DNA from: Atherix ibis
Lineage: Eukaryota > Arthropoda > Insecta > Diptera > Athericidae
Length of the DNA: 64,000 nt
NCBI GenBank assembly: GCA_958298945.1
Contig: OY282606.1
Location: forward strand, 54,883,920-54,947,919
Reading direction: 5' to 3'
This document shows, in pieces, positions 45,456-56,399 of this stretch. The first letter of the stretch is position 1; each line of letters opens with the position of its first letter. The notes under the pieces are model-generated. The model did not search any database. It was not told where the DNA came from and was given only the letters and a program-made list of their open reading frames with translations. Both the position numbers and the translations under genes were made by a program.

Positions 45456-46320
45456 GTTAGATGTTATATGTGAGTTATACACTATTTTATGGTAATATAA
45501 TAGATAGTGAGTCTTGAAGATTCAGATGGTCGTCCAAGCCGTGTCTTCTATCTAAGGTGTACTCTGTATCTACACTTCAGCAATGAAGTAATTGCACTCT
45601 GGAGTGTGTTGTATGTTGATTAATGATGCAAGTTAGATCAATTCAATGGGAAAATTTTGTTAAACGATGAAATTTATCCAGTGTTGACTCTGACCGAGCA
45701 AGTGCACCCCATCGATTTTATTCTTGTTAATTCATAATTATTACATGAATTGATAGAGGAAGTGACACCCTCAACAAAATGGAATCTCTTTTCATTGGAT
45801 AGTAACAAGTATGCAACAATGTGGAAAAATAGTGATTTTTTTTATATATGAAGAATTTGCTTCAACAAAAAAAATGTTCAGAAGTTATTTTTGATATATG
45901 TGCATACCGAATATATATGTTAAAAATAAATTTATATGATTTTAATTTTAAAGTAAAATTATATGGTTAGCAATATTATACAATTTCTTTATTAGACATA
46001 CACATATGTGTTCTATTAAAAATATATCTAGCTTATCGTACTAAAGTATGACATTCCAAAGTATCCTTTGCTAGCAGGTTCTATTCTATGTTTTATAAGA
46101 AACCAGAAGTAACCCAATTAAATAGTTTGCTAGTCTTGTATTATGCTCGTAATTCTTCTTATTTTTGTTATATAATTTCTTCAAATGAAGATCATTCAAA
46201 ATTTTTGAAAAAAAATAGCACAAATTAATTTTTTCAAAATATCTTATTTTTTATTTTAATTTATCATTAAGTTTAAATTAAAATATCTGATTTTTTATTT
46301 AAATCAACATCGACATCCAC

Positions 46321-46426
46321 AAATATTATTTAATAAGCAGATTTATACAACAAATTTATTTATAATATCTTAAATATAATATTATAAATGAATTTATTAG
46401 ATAAATCTGCTTATTAGATAATATTT
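46321..46426. repeat. Imperfect 47-bp inverted repeat
   Basis: AAATATTATTTAATAAGCAG then ATTTATACAACAAATTTATT pairs with its inverse ending at 46,426 with about six mismatches and a loop of about ten bases. It resembles a very small fold-back MITE. Flanking target duplications were not found. Confidence 0.75.
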
Positions 46427-48499
46427 CTAGTAATAGAAACTGGAGAGCGTTTCCCCACTAAATGATAATTAGAGCAAATTAGAGTAATTATCCAAAAATC
46501 TAATAGTTGTTGATAATGTCTGTTGGTACCAAGTCTTTTGAGTCTACAGCATGGGTTCATTAAAAAAAATTCAGGATAAGTGCTATTATTAAATCTTAAG
46601 CATAAGCTTTGTTTTTGGAACAAACAGTTTCGATATCAGAAATTTTAAAATATTTAGCAGAAAGACTCATAGGCAATAGTAAGTCTGTTATTTATTTATA
46701 TGGCCAAGTAGGACAAAAATTTTTTTCTTTTACCCAGTAATTGTCATTTTGTTTTAGTTGGTGTGATATTCTTTTGTACGAAAGTATGCGTCATCAAGTG
46801 AAGTTGTATCAATGTTTATGTTAAAATATAATATTCTCCAATATAAAAATATATTTTTATTAAAATTTTAAACTTAATTCTATATATTGTTTATTATTAT
46901 AAAAAAAAATTTACAATAATTTTATCTGATGAAGGTAAATGTTAGAAACTTATTTATCAATAAATATAGGTATATTGGTAAAAATAGAATAATATTAATT
47001 ACATTGAAAAGAAATTTAATTTACAAACAATCAATCAAAATTAATTTTGTTTAGGTCTATTATATGTTATAAACATGTATGATTTTCATTATCAATTATT
47101 TTGGACAAAGTAAGATCACATGCTTTCGTTTGGAAAATCTTCGCCAATTAATAGGTGCTCAAAGCAAATTTTAATGTTGGCAATAATTTGCATTGCATTG
47201 GGATGTAGTAAATTTTAATGGTCTGTGAAAATTCGATCGATCAGTATACAATTAGTATTTGCGAACAAGCATAATGATCACATTTTAAAGGAGTTCGCCA
47301 ACGTTGCGTAGTTATGTAGTGTACATTTTATGACCGTTTACACCTCACAGCGAAAGGCATTTATTATTACTGCTTTAATGCGGAATAGCAGAAGTACGGC
47401 AGTATGGCAGGGGGAAATTTTAAATGTACAGCTTCAAGCTACTACGCAAACACCTGAACACACATAGTAACAATGATTTTAAATCGTATAGAATCAAGTT
47501 CAAGTTTTCAACACTAAATATTTATAAATATAAATAAGATTTTCTTTGCGCTAGATGGTAAAAGGAATAAATATAATATTTTTGAAAAATACGAGCATCC
47601 GGATCTGCACCTACACACTTTGCTGAACAAATTTCTTTAGTATAATTTAAGTGCACATTGTCCACTTTGCAAGGAGTGATTCGTGTTCGATTGAACATGG
47701 CAATATTTGGATAAGCTCTAGTCTCCTCAATTCTCCTACTGGAACTTTTTAATATCAACTATATAAATACATTCTTTAGGATGCAATCGACTGCATTGTT
47801 TGCCAACAATGTCTAAGCAAACAGCAGAATAGATTTAATACTCCACTGACCTAAATCATTCAAAACAATACCGCATTTCTGACCTGTAAGTGAATTAACG
47901 CAATTTAAAGTCTATAAAAGTAGTTTACAATAAGCCAGTACTTTATTTCGTCTACCCCTTGCAAAGTGCAAATTGCATAGCAACGCCACCAATCATGAGC
48001 ACCCGAGGCTTTATTTGTTATTGACGTTACAACCACCAATTTCCGAAGGTTTTGCCATCACTCTCAATTAGTTCGAGCCACTTTCAATGCCACAGATTGC
48101 ACAAATCATTTTATTGTGTTTTCATATTGCAATAATATATTATGCTAATTATGTTTATATCCTTCAACCATTAGCTATTGTTAACTGTTAAGACGCTCTA
48201 CAATCGTTTCTTTTTTTGACAAGTTTTTTTTTACATGTTAAATTTATCGATAAAATGCTTATAGCCACTTTTATTTTTGGATCAAGTAAAATTTTTGTAA
48301 TTTTATATATAAAATATCAGATTAAAATCAACAACAAATCTGTCTATTGTTCAGTAGCTTCAGTTAAAGTACGTAGAGGTATCTGAATTCGTTGAAAATA
48401 TTAAAAATGAGAATGTCCTCTGTTGTGACGACATCAAGTTAGTCAATACGACTGATGTATAAACGCACTCAAATTGGAATACGAGTGAGGACTTCCGAT

Positions 48500-48570
48500 C
48501 ACCAAATGGCCTTTAAAGTCGTGGTGATTAGAATTTACATCTCAGTACTAATATAACTTAAAATGATAGT
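48500..48570 (+). repeat. Dispersed repeat motif, second good copy
   Basis: CCAAATGGCCTTTAAAGTCG then TGGTGATTAGAATTTACATC and TCAGTACTAATATAACTTAA. Matches 3466-3530 with about a dozen substitutions in 65 bases and is followed by an A-rich tail. See the first copy. Confidence 0.6.
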
Positions 48571-48724
48571 AAAAAATATAAATAAAAATAAAAGTTTACT
48601 TGATAAATATTGATCAGAGAACATACGATTTTCTAGTTGGCAGTTTTGCTTTTCTATATATGAAATTAATAAACAGTATCTAACATCTTTTAATGATATT
48701 GATGTCCTTCTATTCTCTTTTTAA

Positions 48725-48796
48725 AGTCTATTTTTAATATATTGTATTATAAGGAATAACCGTCAGTCTATTTTTAATATATTGTATTATAAGGAA
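48725..48796. repeat. Tandem duplication, period 40
   Basis: AGTCTATTTTTAATATATTG then TATTATAAGGAA occurs at 48,725 and 48,765 without differences; the spacer TAACCGTC follows the first copy. Confidence 0.9.
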
Positions 48797-48906
48797 GGTC
48801 TCCATGATATGTGTATGCGTCAGTTTCCATATATAATAGTACCACGAGCTTTAAAAAGATAAATAATTTTAATAGGTCCTGTTTTCTAGTTAATATTGAA
48901 ATGGTT

Positions 48907-48970
48907 TAATTTTAATGTTAATTACTATTATATAAGATAAGTTATATAATAGTAATTAACATTAAAATTA
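48907..48970. repeat. Perfect 29-bp hairpin plus partial third copy
   Basis: Arms 48,907-48,935 and 48,942-48,970 are exact inverses around the loop GATAAG. A third, partial copy of the right arm (TATAATAGTAATTAACATT) follows at 48,976-48,994. Confidence 0.9.
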
Positions 48971-49220
48971 AATGTTATAATAGTAATTAACATTGGCTAA
49001 AATTTGGCTTTTAACAACAGATAAGTCCGTTTAACAGATAAGCCCAACATAGAAAAAAAAACTACTTAAAATTTCAAGTAAATTAATTTCACAGAAAAGT
49101 CAATTATTAATTTTTATTTTTGTTTTCATTATTTTATAAAAAAAAAATTAAAAATAGGCGGAATACTACCCTATAGGAAATATTTCGGTAGCCGTACTTC
49201 AGTATTTACAATCAAGTCAG

Positions 49221-49570
49221 ACTTACGGTAGATACAACCTTACATTAAAGAATACCTGGATAGGCCCATACGTAGATTTTCGTATATAAATACGCAATTA
49301 TCTGTCTGAAATCAGCGCCTCATTTTTGTAGGCTTTCGGATAGTTTTGAAGCACGCCATTCTCAATGCAGTGGTAGCATACGGAAAATGCTTGCATACTT
49401 TGTTATACTTAATGTTGACATTTAGATACTTTTCGTGAAGTAAAAGTTTAAGTGCGGTTTCATTAAATTCTAAATAGCCTAAATTCTAAAAAAAATTTGG
49501 ACAGAATTTGTGTATAGAAGCCTATCCAGTTCTTCTATAATCTAAGGTTACATCGATGGTATACTCGTAA
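49221..49570. mobile_element. MITE-like inverted repeat element
   Basis: The left end ACAACCTTACATTAAAGAAT then ACCTGGATAGGCCCATAC is matched in inverse orientation by the right end at about 49,510-49,560 (GTAACCTTAGATTATAGAAG then AACTGGATAGGC), about 75 percent identical over 40 bases. The interior of about 260 bases has no coding capacity. A third, single end lies at 41,785. Target duplications are not clear, so boundaries are approximate. Confidence 0.6.
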
Positions 49571-50147
49571 ATACTTTTCTAATTAAAATCAGAGACTAGT
49601 GATACATTATTGGTGTTAGTAAAGATTAATGTTTTACCAGTTCTCGCATGTACATATAGCAGATTTTCTTAAACTGCAATCTTAAAAATTAAAATTTATT
49701 AAATGGGCAACTTACCTTAATAATATATTAAATTTTAAATATAAAATAAAGTAGAAAGAAATAATTGACATTTTGGCCAAACAAATTGATCGTATAAAAA
49801 AATATATCAAGGATAATGTTCTGCAAGAATAGCTTTCCATAATTTCTTTTTAGCCATCAACTAATCACGACACTAGCAGAAATTAACTAAACGCTTTATG
49901 TGGTACAGTTTATTTAGATTTTATAGTTTTGTCGGCAAATGTGGGATATTTTTTTATTAAATTTTGTTTTTAAATTTTTTAGCAAACAATAATTCTAACA
50001 AAATTTGGATAGTAAAAAATTTAGTAAAATTTTTGTATTGCTTCTTAAACTTAAATATTTTTTCCAAAAGAACTACAATTATTAGATTTAAATCCAAAAA
50101 ATGTTGTTTTATTTGAAAATTTTAGCCGACATTCAACCGCAGACAAT

Positions 50148-50259
50148 CTTTCGTATAGTTCAGTATTAAAACAACCCTTTCTTTTTATTTTTTTCATATT
50201 TATAGTTTATGAGTAAAAATAAAAAGAAGTGGTTGTTTGAATACTGAACTATACGAAAG
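50148..50259. repeat. Inverted repeat, 45-bp arms
   Basis: CTTTCGTATAGTTCAGTATT then AAAACAACC at the left pairs with its inverse at the right (ending ATACTGAACTATACGAAAG). Only three or four differences in about 45 bases, with a spacer of about 22. It lies 140 bases left of the Mar-A fold-back element. No target duplication seen. Confidence 0.85.
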
Positions 50260-50397
50260 GTGTCCCGGTTTTTTATCACAAAATGTTTGAAATTAACTTA
50301 ACAATAAAATATGTATTAGTGAAAGGCAAATAAAGTGAGAGTCTAAGACGTTTTTCTTTGTGGTAAATTTCTGTTGAATTTTTTAAGTACAGACATA

Positions 50398-51301
50398 CAA
50401 GGTCTGTTCAAAAAGTATCGCGAATTTTAAATTTCCGCGGGTTACGTAAATTCTATTTTCGATTTTTTGTGACGTAATATTGGTACTTATGTCTCGCACT
50501 TATGCCGACAAGTTCGGCCATTTTGAATGTTCAGTTAATTTTTGACAGCTGCTTTGCTTGCACGTGTTTTGGCTCGTCTTCGATTTCCAAAAAATGGATC
50601 AGAGAATCTGTTTCGAGAACAAGAAAAAGTCACAGGGGGCCAGATCTGGGAAATACGGTCGCTGCGGCATTATTAGTGTGTTGTTTTTGGCCAAAAATTC
50701 GTGCACAAGCAACGAAGCGTGGGCAGGGGCGTTATCATGGTGCAAAAGCCAATTTTTGTTCTTCCACAAATCCGGGCGTTTCTGACGAATTGGTTCGCGC
50801 AACTTGCCCATAACTTACAGATAATATTCCTAATTGACCGTTCTACCCTGTGGCAAGAACTCATGCTGCACAACGCCCCTGCAATCGAAGAAAACTGTAA
50901 GCAAAACCTTCACATTCGACCGAACTTGGCGCGCTTTTTTCGGTCTTGGCTCGTGCGGCAGCTTCCATTGGGATGATTGAGCTTTGGTTTCCACGTCATA
51001 ACCATAAACCCATGATTCGTCACCAGTTATGACCCTCTGTCGTCGCAGACAGAGTCCAACAGCTCTTTAGCAATGTTAACGCGATGCTGTTTTTGGTGGA
51101 AAATGGGCAAAAATCGAAGACGAGCCAAAACACGTGCAAGCAAATTAGCTCTCAAAAATTAACTGAACATTCAAAATGGCCGAACTTGTCGGCATTAGTG
51201 ATAGACATGAGTACCAACAGAACGCCATATAACGCCACGAAAATCGAATATATATAACCCGCGGAAATTCAAAATTCGCGATACCTTTTGAACAGACCTC
51301 G
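50398..51301. mobile_element. Mar-A copy 2, fold-back element with two 5' ends
   Basis: Both ends are perfect-looking 46-bp TIRs (CAAGGTCTGTTCAAAAAGT at the left; CGAGGTCTGTTCAAAAGGT inverted at the right) flanked by TA (50,396-50,397; 51,302-51,303). The similarity does not stop at the TIRs: the left 190 bases are an inverted copy of the right 190 bases, including GCCGACAAGTTCGGCCATTT and GTGTTTTGGCTCGTCTTCGA. That sequence is the Mar-A 5' UTR, so the normal 3' end (seen in copy 1) has been replaced by a second 5' end. The left arm even keeps the ATG at 50,594-50,596 with MDQRICF before it breaks, at about 50,620, into antisense transposase. Confidence 0.9.
50620..51115 (-). pseudogene. Mar-A transposase remnant in the fold-back element
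   Basis: On the minus strand the remnant reads DQKQHRVNIAKELLDS-like linker, then VITGDESWVYGYDVET (first Asp; the two preceding codons are partly deleted), a damaged centre, MGKLREPIRQKRPDLWKN, LLHHDNAPAHAS (second Asp) and LAPCDFFLF (third Asp, 34 residues later), where it ends at the fold-back junction. The N-terminal DNA-binding part is missing by the same 5' UTR-to-linker deletion as in copy 1. Frameshifts and stops lie in the linker and centre. Confidence 0.82.
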
Positions 51302-51303
51302 TA

Positions 51304-53175
51304 TAATTATTTCTATAACTTAAACATTAATTATCGACCTCTTGTTTATTACTAAATATTATTTTATAGTTTGACCTTTTCCAAACATATTTTCTAAACT
51401 TAAAATAGCCATTCTCCTAGAACCGTTTATGGATCATATCTGATATTAATAATTTCATCGAGAATAGTATTAGAAAAAATCACAATTGTTAACTTTCTAA
51501 ATTTAAAGATATTTATTCTCTACAAAGAGTTTTTAGAATTTTCACCTTACACATACATTATCAGACTCTTAATCACTACAAGTAAAATACTAAATGACAA
51601 CTTCAAAGTCTTCAAAAGGCTAACAATATTCTCGTATATTGTATTTCATATTTATGACTTTACAGTTGTACTTATATTAGTTAAAAAAAATATTTTATGT
51701 AGTCACATAACATCATAGTATGTCTACTTCAACTTAACCAGAAATAATAGAAAAAATACCAAATAACATGTTCGTCGAATATTCTAGAAATTCTAGAAGT
51801 ATAACAATTATTATTTAATCTTTTCCAAAGTAATGTATTCACAAATTGATATATTGAAGAAAAGCCTTACTAAGAAATACTATTCATATTGTTGAGTAGT
51901 GGTAGACAAGGTATATATTTTTAACTTTTTGTGAACAGGTTTGCAAATAAGGATTGTACATCAGTCAACATTCGTGTGCTATTCACCATTCGTCCTACAT
52001 GTAATATTATACTTTGATAAATCTCCTAACTTTGGTAAGTTCATTTCACGATTTGACTTCCATGGACTCATGTATTACTGTCCAGAGCATAGGGTCTTGC
52101 ATCACCAAAGACCATGAGACGAACTTATGCGGTTTATTCTTTTTCATTATATAGCATAAATATTGTGTGACCATGTCGAATTCTGACCAGATTAAGTTAA
52201 TTGAATATTTTAAATTATTTTATACAATATATGTACGAGTATACGGCGTTGTTTATATCAAGATATTTATTTTTAAAATATGTACTAGTTTTACACACTA
52301 TAGATTTTAATGGGTATATACAAACGCTTATCCTAAACTTCTGACATATATCAATAGACATCAAACACAAAAAAACTATTGGCAGATATAACTATTCTCC
52401 CAAAATTGCCAAGTCAAATAAGTTTGTTTGGAAACTTTTGGGATATGTGATTAGTCGATGAGTGGCCGACATTGTATGCAGCGTCTATCAACAGTTGAAA
52501 GTGACATAACATTACACAAAACGCTGTAACAACTCCCATAATGACGTTATCGGTGGACGGTAACAAAACTGCTGTTTAGGTGCATATCTAAGATTACTTA
52601 CATTTGCATTTCGAGATTGCAATCAAAACGAGGCGAGTGGGCTGCAAACATTAACTGCGCGCGAACGACAAGTGTGCATTCATTCGCAGCTCATAAAGAT
52701 CGTGCAATACGTGGGTGTCGAAGATCTTACAGCAAAATTACCATGTCGACAAATTGCACGGCAAATTATAAAGAAATCAATCACTCTATTCACAGTGCTA
52801 CTGCTGATGAAGATCAGTCCTTAGTTTATTACAACCTGCCACTACTGATGAAAGTAATTGTTGTCCATCTTTCTTTCAACACCTTCCCCAGTTAATTCTT
52901 ATTTTAAATTATTATTATTGTAAATGGAAAGTGTTTATTTTAAATATTACTGAAACAAAATGTCTTTCATCATTCTACTTATGTTAGTTGGCTTGAGAAC
53001 TTTTATTTTGATATTCAGTGATACCCAGTACACTTCCTAATTAAGAATATCTTATCTTAAGAGTAAATAGTGATACAGAAAATTTATTTTTGTAAATAAT
53101 CAAACTGATTTGGATAGTTAAATATATTAACAAAAAATTGAAATAAAAGAATTGTATTATTTACCAAAAGTATGG
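51304..53175. other. Spacer, no gene recognised
   Basis: AT-rich to about 52,400. The stretch 52,430-52,850 is less AT-rich; a 92-codon frame at 52,617-52,895 there (Cys- and Ser-rich, unlike any protein I know) has no supporting feature. Could be single-copy non-coding DNA. Confidence 0.5.
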
Positions 53176-53179
53176 GGTT

Positions 53180-54490
53180 GGTTCCTAAATAATGCCTAAT
53201 AAAAACTATGCGATGGGTTCCCGCTCATGTGAACAAACGTGAATATGCTGATCAGGAAAACGAGTTGTTCGTTTGTCGCAATTAGGGCATGTCGTATCAA
53301 ATTCCACCTTAAAGCGATATAGATATGCTCTGAAACAGCCATGTTATATCAGAAATTGGACCATACAGTGGGCAACTTCTCCAATTGGACCATACAGTGG
53401 GAATGAAGATGGTGCGTCCATCTTTCTTTAACCGATAAATCCAAGTACTGTTGCTATCTCAACACTGTCTCATTTTTACCTTCCCAACTGATGGTAAGTC
53501 GATGGACTACATTTCCCTCTCGACGTCGATGATATATTCTATCCTTAAGTTTGATTGTCGGTACACATATGTTAGCGATAACACAGACAACGCTATACGC
53601 TGCAGTACGGACTACTCTCGAGACTCGAAGTGGGTGTTGACGTCATACTTACATCAACTGACGCTTGCACGTTTCCGTCACAAAAGCTCCTGTTTATATA
53701 GGGGCTGCATCATAGATCTGGTAACTGTGGATAGAAGCCCACTTTTACTCTCTCTGGGCGTCTGTGGTTAGGTATGATCTTCTCTACAATATACACAATC
53801 CGACTTGCCTTTTCAGCAGCGATTCTCATCTTCTCTAAAACATGTTTACCCTAGCTCAATGTGGCATCTTTATGAGTACCCAGATATCGTAGTAACGAAT
53901 CCGAGATAATATCTTAGTCACTGATGGTGATAGTAATAGACTCCTTTACTTTTCTGTTGGTCTATCCCCACTGATAATAACCAATGCCGGATGATATGAA
54001 CTATATAATAGGTGATCTTTTCTATGAATTTTTCGGCGACGACTTCCCCAATATCATCCAAAAACCAACTAAAGTTACACATTTTGGTATAGGGATGTTG
54101 AGCTGTGCGTCATACATAATATTCCATAAAAATAAGTTCACAACCGAGCCGTGTGGGATGTCTTTAATGATGCTCTATGATTCCATCCCCCTTTTAGTGT
54201 AGAAAATCAGTGTTCTAAGGATAAGACAGTATTCAATTATCCTTCTGAAATACTCCGGAACTGTTAAGCGGCAAAGTGTTTCGAGAATACTGCTCCATCT
54301 TATGGAGGTAAACACGTTTTTGACTCCAATTTAACAATGGTGCAGTATTGTTTAGCACCATATTGCCATCCATTCCATACGAGCCATATCAATCACAGTA
54401 TACATGGCATCCACTATTGATCTAGCATTTTTGAATCCATACTGATTTCTAGATAAACCTTCGGTTATTAATGTTTACGGCGTATACTGT
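53180..54490 (-). pseudogene. R1-clade LINE remnant (RT and C-terminal zinc finger)
   Basis: Minus-strand frames in order: NQYGFKNARSIVDAMYTVID and MARMEWMA (start of RT), VKNVFTSIRWSSILETLC (motif A; relatives DVKNAFNSANW, catalytic Asp changed), IPHGSVVNLFLWNIMYD (motif B, relatives VPQGSVLGPLLWNIMYD), VTLVGFLDDIGEVVAEKFI (motif C with DD kept), IRHWLLSVGI. After a decayed thumb, 53,340-53,180 gives GCFRAYLYRFKVEFDTTCPN, then C, H and C spaced as in the C-terminal CCHC finger of R1 proteins (relatives GCFRxYLHRFKxExxxxCPxC...H...C). Many stops and frameshifts. No 28S rDNA lies next to it, so it is either a non-specific R1-clade element or an R1 that left its usual site. Confidence 0.8.
53354..53402. 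repeat. Tandem duplication inside the R1 remnant, period 29
   Basis: AATTGGACCATACAGTGGG occurs at 53,354 and 53,383. Confidence 0.85.
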
Positions 54491-54519
54491 CATGTTTGTA
54501 TCCATACTGATTTCTAGAT
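54435..54519. repeat. Local duplication, offset 65
   Basis: ATCCATACTGATTTCTAGAT occurs at 54,435 and 54,500. It duplicates part of the R1 remnant's upstream end. Confidence 0.85.
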
Positions 54520-54569
54520 TTTATTAATGATAACGGCGCATTTTTTCAAAATAAATTATTACTATAGAA

Positions 54570-54740
54570 TACGGTACCTCAACTATGTTAATATGGACGT
54601 ACGGACTCGAAACTTGGGGTTTGACTAAGGATTCCCATTCCCCTTCAAATCAAACCCTACAATACTGAATCTTTCGAAAAATTGTAAATGTTCCCTTTTA
54701 TCTACGAAACAAATGACTTTGAAATGGAAAAAGTGGTCGT
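54570..54740 (+). pseudogene. jockey-like LINE fragment, RT thumb
   Basis: One frame reads TYGLETWGLTKDSHSPSNQT, then LQY, a stop, IFRKIVNVPFYLRNK. This is the region that follows the reverse transcriptase palm in jockey-clade LINEs (LRPxxTYGxExWGxTKxSNxxxIQxxQSxxLRxIxNAPWYVxN). The fragment at 55,800-55,910 covers the same part of the protein, so these are two different copies. Confidence 0.65.
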
Positions 54741-55289
54741 ATCATATAAATAGATTTTAAAATGTCGTCCATCTCAATTTTCCTTTTGCATAATTCTTCA
54801 AACATCTTGGTCATTCATAATTTCCTCCTCGCGCTACTTAAAGAAGCTATTAGTATTGTCTTTTTTTTAACCGACTTAATACTATTGCAGAACTTAAACT
54901 ATTCATTTTTCTTTATAGTATTCCAAATTTCCTAATTCAAGGAAGTTTCTAATCCAAGGACTTGGTAGTCGATCGTTCTGCATATACGAATCTGACCAAT
55001 TCTTATTCAGTCAACCTTAATTGTTATTGTATTATCCTGTTTTATCCAAACATAATTTTTTTAGCTACTTATAATTTTTAATTGCATGTTTTATGTAGCT
55101 ATATTTTCTCATATAGCTACACAATTTTCTTAAACAACTCTTTCCATATTTATATATTAAATTAATACATTCTAAAATGCTTGAAAAATAATCCTAAAAC
55201 GTCTTTATTTTATTATAGAAACCGATGATGTGATTCTTCGGCATCAGTTTTGATTTCGAACTGAGGATTTCTCTATCCAGCGGTGTATA

Positions 55290-56075
55290 GCACTTTGGAT
55301 TGCTTTGGAAACTGCAGCGTGTCTTGCACTCTGGTTATTTCTACTTCCTAAAATCCTATCCCTACAACCTATATTTTCAGCTGAAAATACCTGAAAGTAT
55401 TGAATATTCTAAAAAAAATTCTATCTCCGCCGGTGTCTTTCAGGGTAGCATCCTAGCACCAATCCTCTACAATATTTACACCCATGATATTCACTGTCAC
55501 AGTAATATCCTTACCGCAACATATACTGACTATACAGCTACACTTACACATCACAAAGATCCTTCCATAGCCATCAGATTCCTCATATAACCCTTAGGGG
55601 CAGTAATATTCCACAAAAAACGTGCGTACGTTACCTTGGACTCATATTCGATAAACGGTTAACCTGGAATCCTCACATGAAAACTAGAAGAAGTGAATTT
55701 AACGGACGATACAAACAGTTACTAAAACTCCTAGAAAACAGATTAAAACTGACAATAAAAAGCAAACTATTACTTTACTATACGGAAGATTCGGAATTGT
55801 AGAGTTTGAAACCGATATGGAATACGAACACAAACTTTGTGGTTCGACTAAGTATTCCAATTCTCTTTTAAAAAATTATCAATCCTCCCTTTTATGTACG
55901 AATCACTATTATCCATCATGATCTAAATGTTCCATATGTTTGTGAACTGTGCGTCTCCCGTTATAAAAAATTCCATTCGAGTCTATCCTACCATCCTAAT
56001 CCTTTAGGTGGAGAATTTTTTACTCCCACCCTTCCATTATACATTTGAAATGCCGTTGGTCGAGAGATTTATTAA
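55290..56075 (+). pseudogene. jockey-like LINE remnant, RT palm to C-terminus
   Basis: SYPYNLYFQLKIPESIEYSK precedes GVFQGSILAPILYNIYTHDI (motif B, relatives GVPQGSVLGPxLYxIYTxDIP). ATYTDYTATL is motif C: relatives have YADDTAxL, so the second catalytic Asp is Tyr. Then CVRYLGLIFDKRLTWNPHMK, YKQLLKLLENRLKLTIKSKL and LLLYYT form the thumb. After frameshifts EHKLCGSTKYSNS, IHHDLNVPYVCELC, FHSSLSYHPNPL complete the tail typical of Doc/F/X-like elements. Stops and shifts are frequent and the catalytic site is lost. It starts abruptly at about 55,290, a usual 5' truncation. Confidence 0.8.
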
Positions 56076-56100
56076 AATTATAAAATAATATTATCCTGTT

Positions 56101-56276
56101 CTAGATACAGATATTATCCTATAACATCGATGGGTATTTTCCTTTACATGTCTTTACGTCCTTGTATTTATATTCCTAAAAATCTACTCTAGATACAGAT
56201 ATTATCCTATAACATCGATGGGTGTTTTCCTTTACATGTCTTTACGTCCTTGTATTTATATTCCTAAAAATCTACT
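56101..56276. repeat. Tandem duplication, period 88
   Basis: CTAGATACAGATATTATCCT through AAAAATCTACT occurs at 56,101 and 56,189 with a single difference (GGTATTTT/GGTGTTTT). It follows the jockey-like 3' end. Confidence 0.92.
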
Positions 56277-56399
56277 TGTTACTAGTAGTAAATAGTTGTA
56301 AATATCATTAAAATAAAATAAAAAAATTATATAGCATATTATGAAATTGGTTTTGTTTAATCACAACATCATATTTTATTTATTAAAAGTTGGACGTGC

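Larger units (their letters stand above)
41840..48490. other. AT-rich spacer, no gene recognised
   Basis: About 6.6 kb without any recognisable gene. Frames such as 42,698-42,940 and 42,733-42,927 lie opposite each other and are shadows. Less AT-rich islands at 43,560-44,000, 45,060-45,420, 47,270-47,500 and 47,780-48,120 have no long frames; the last three look like single-copy non-coding DNA that could hold regulatory elements. Repeats inside are listed separately. Confidence 0.5.
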
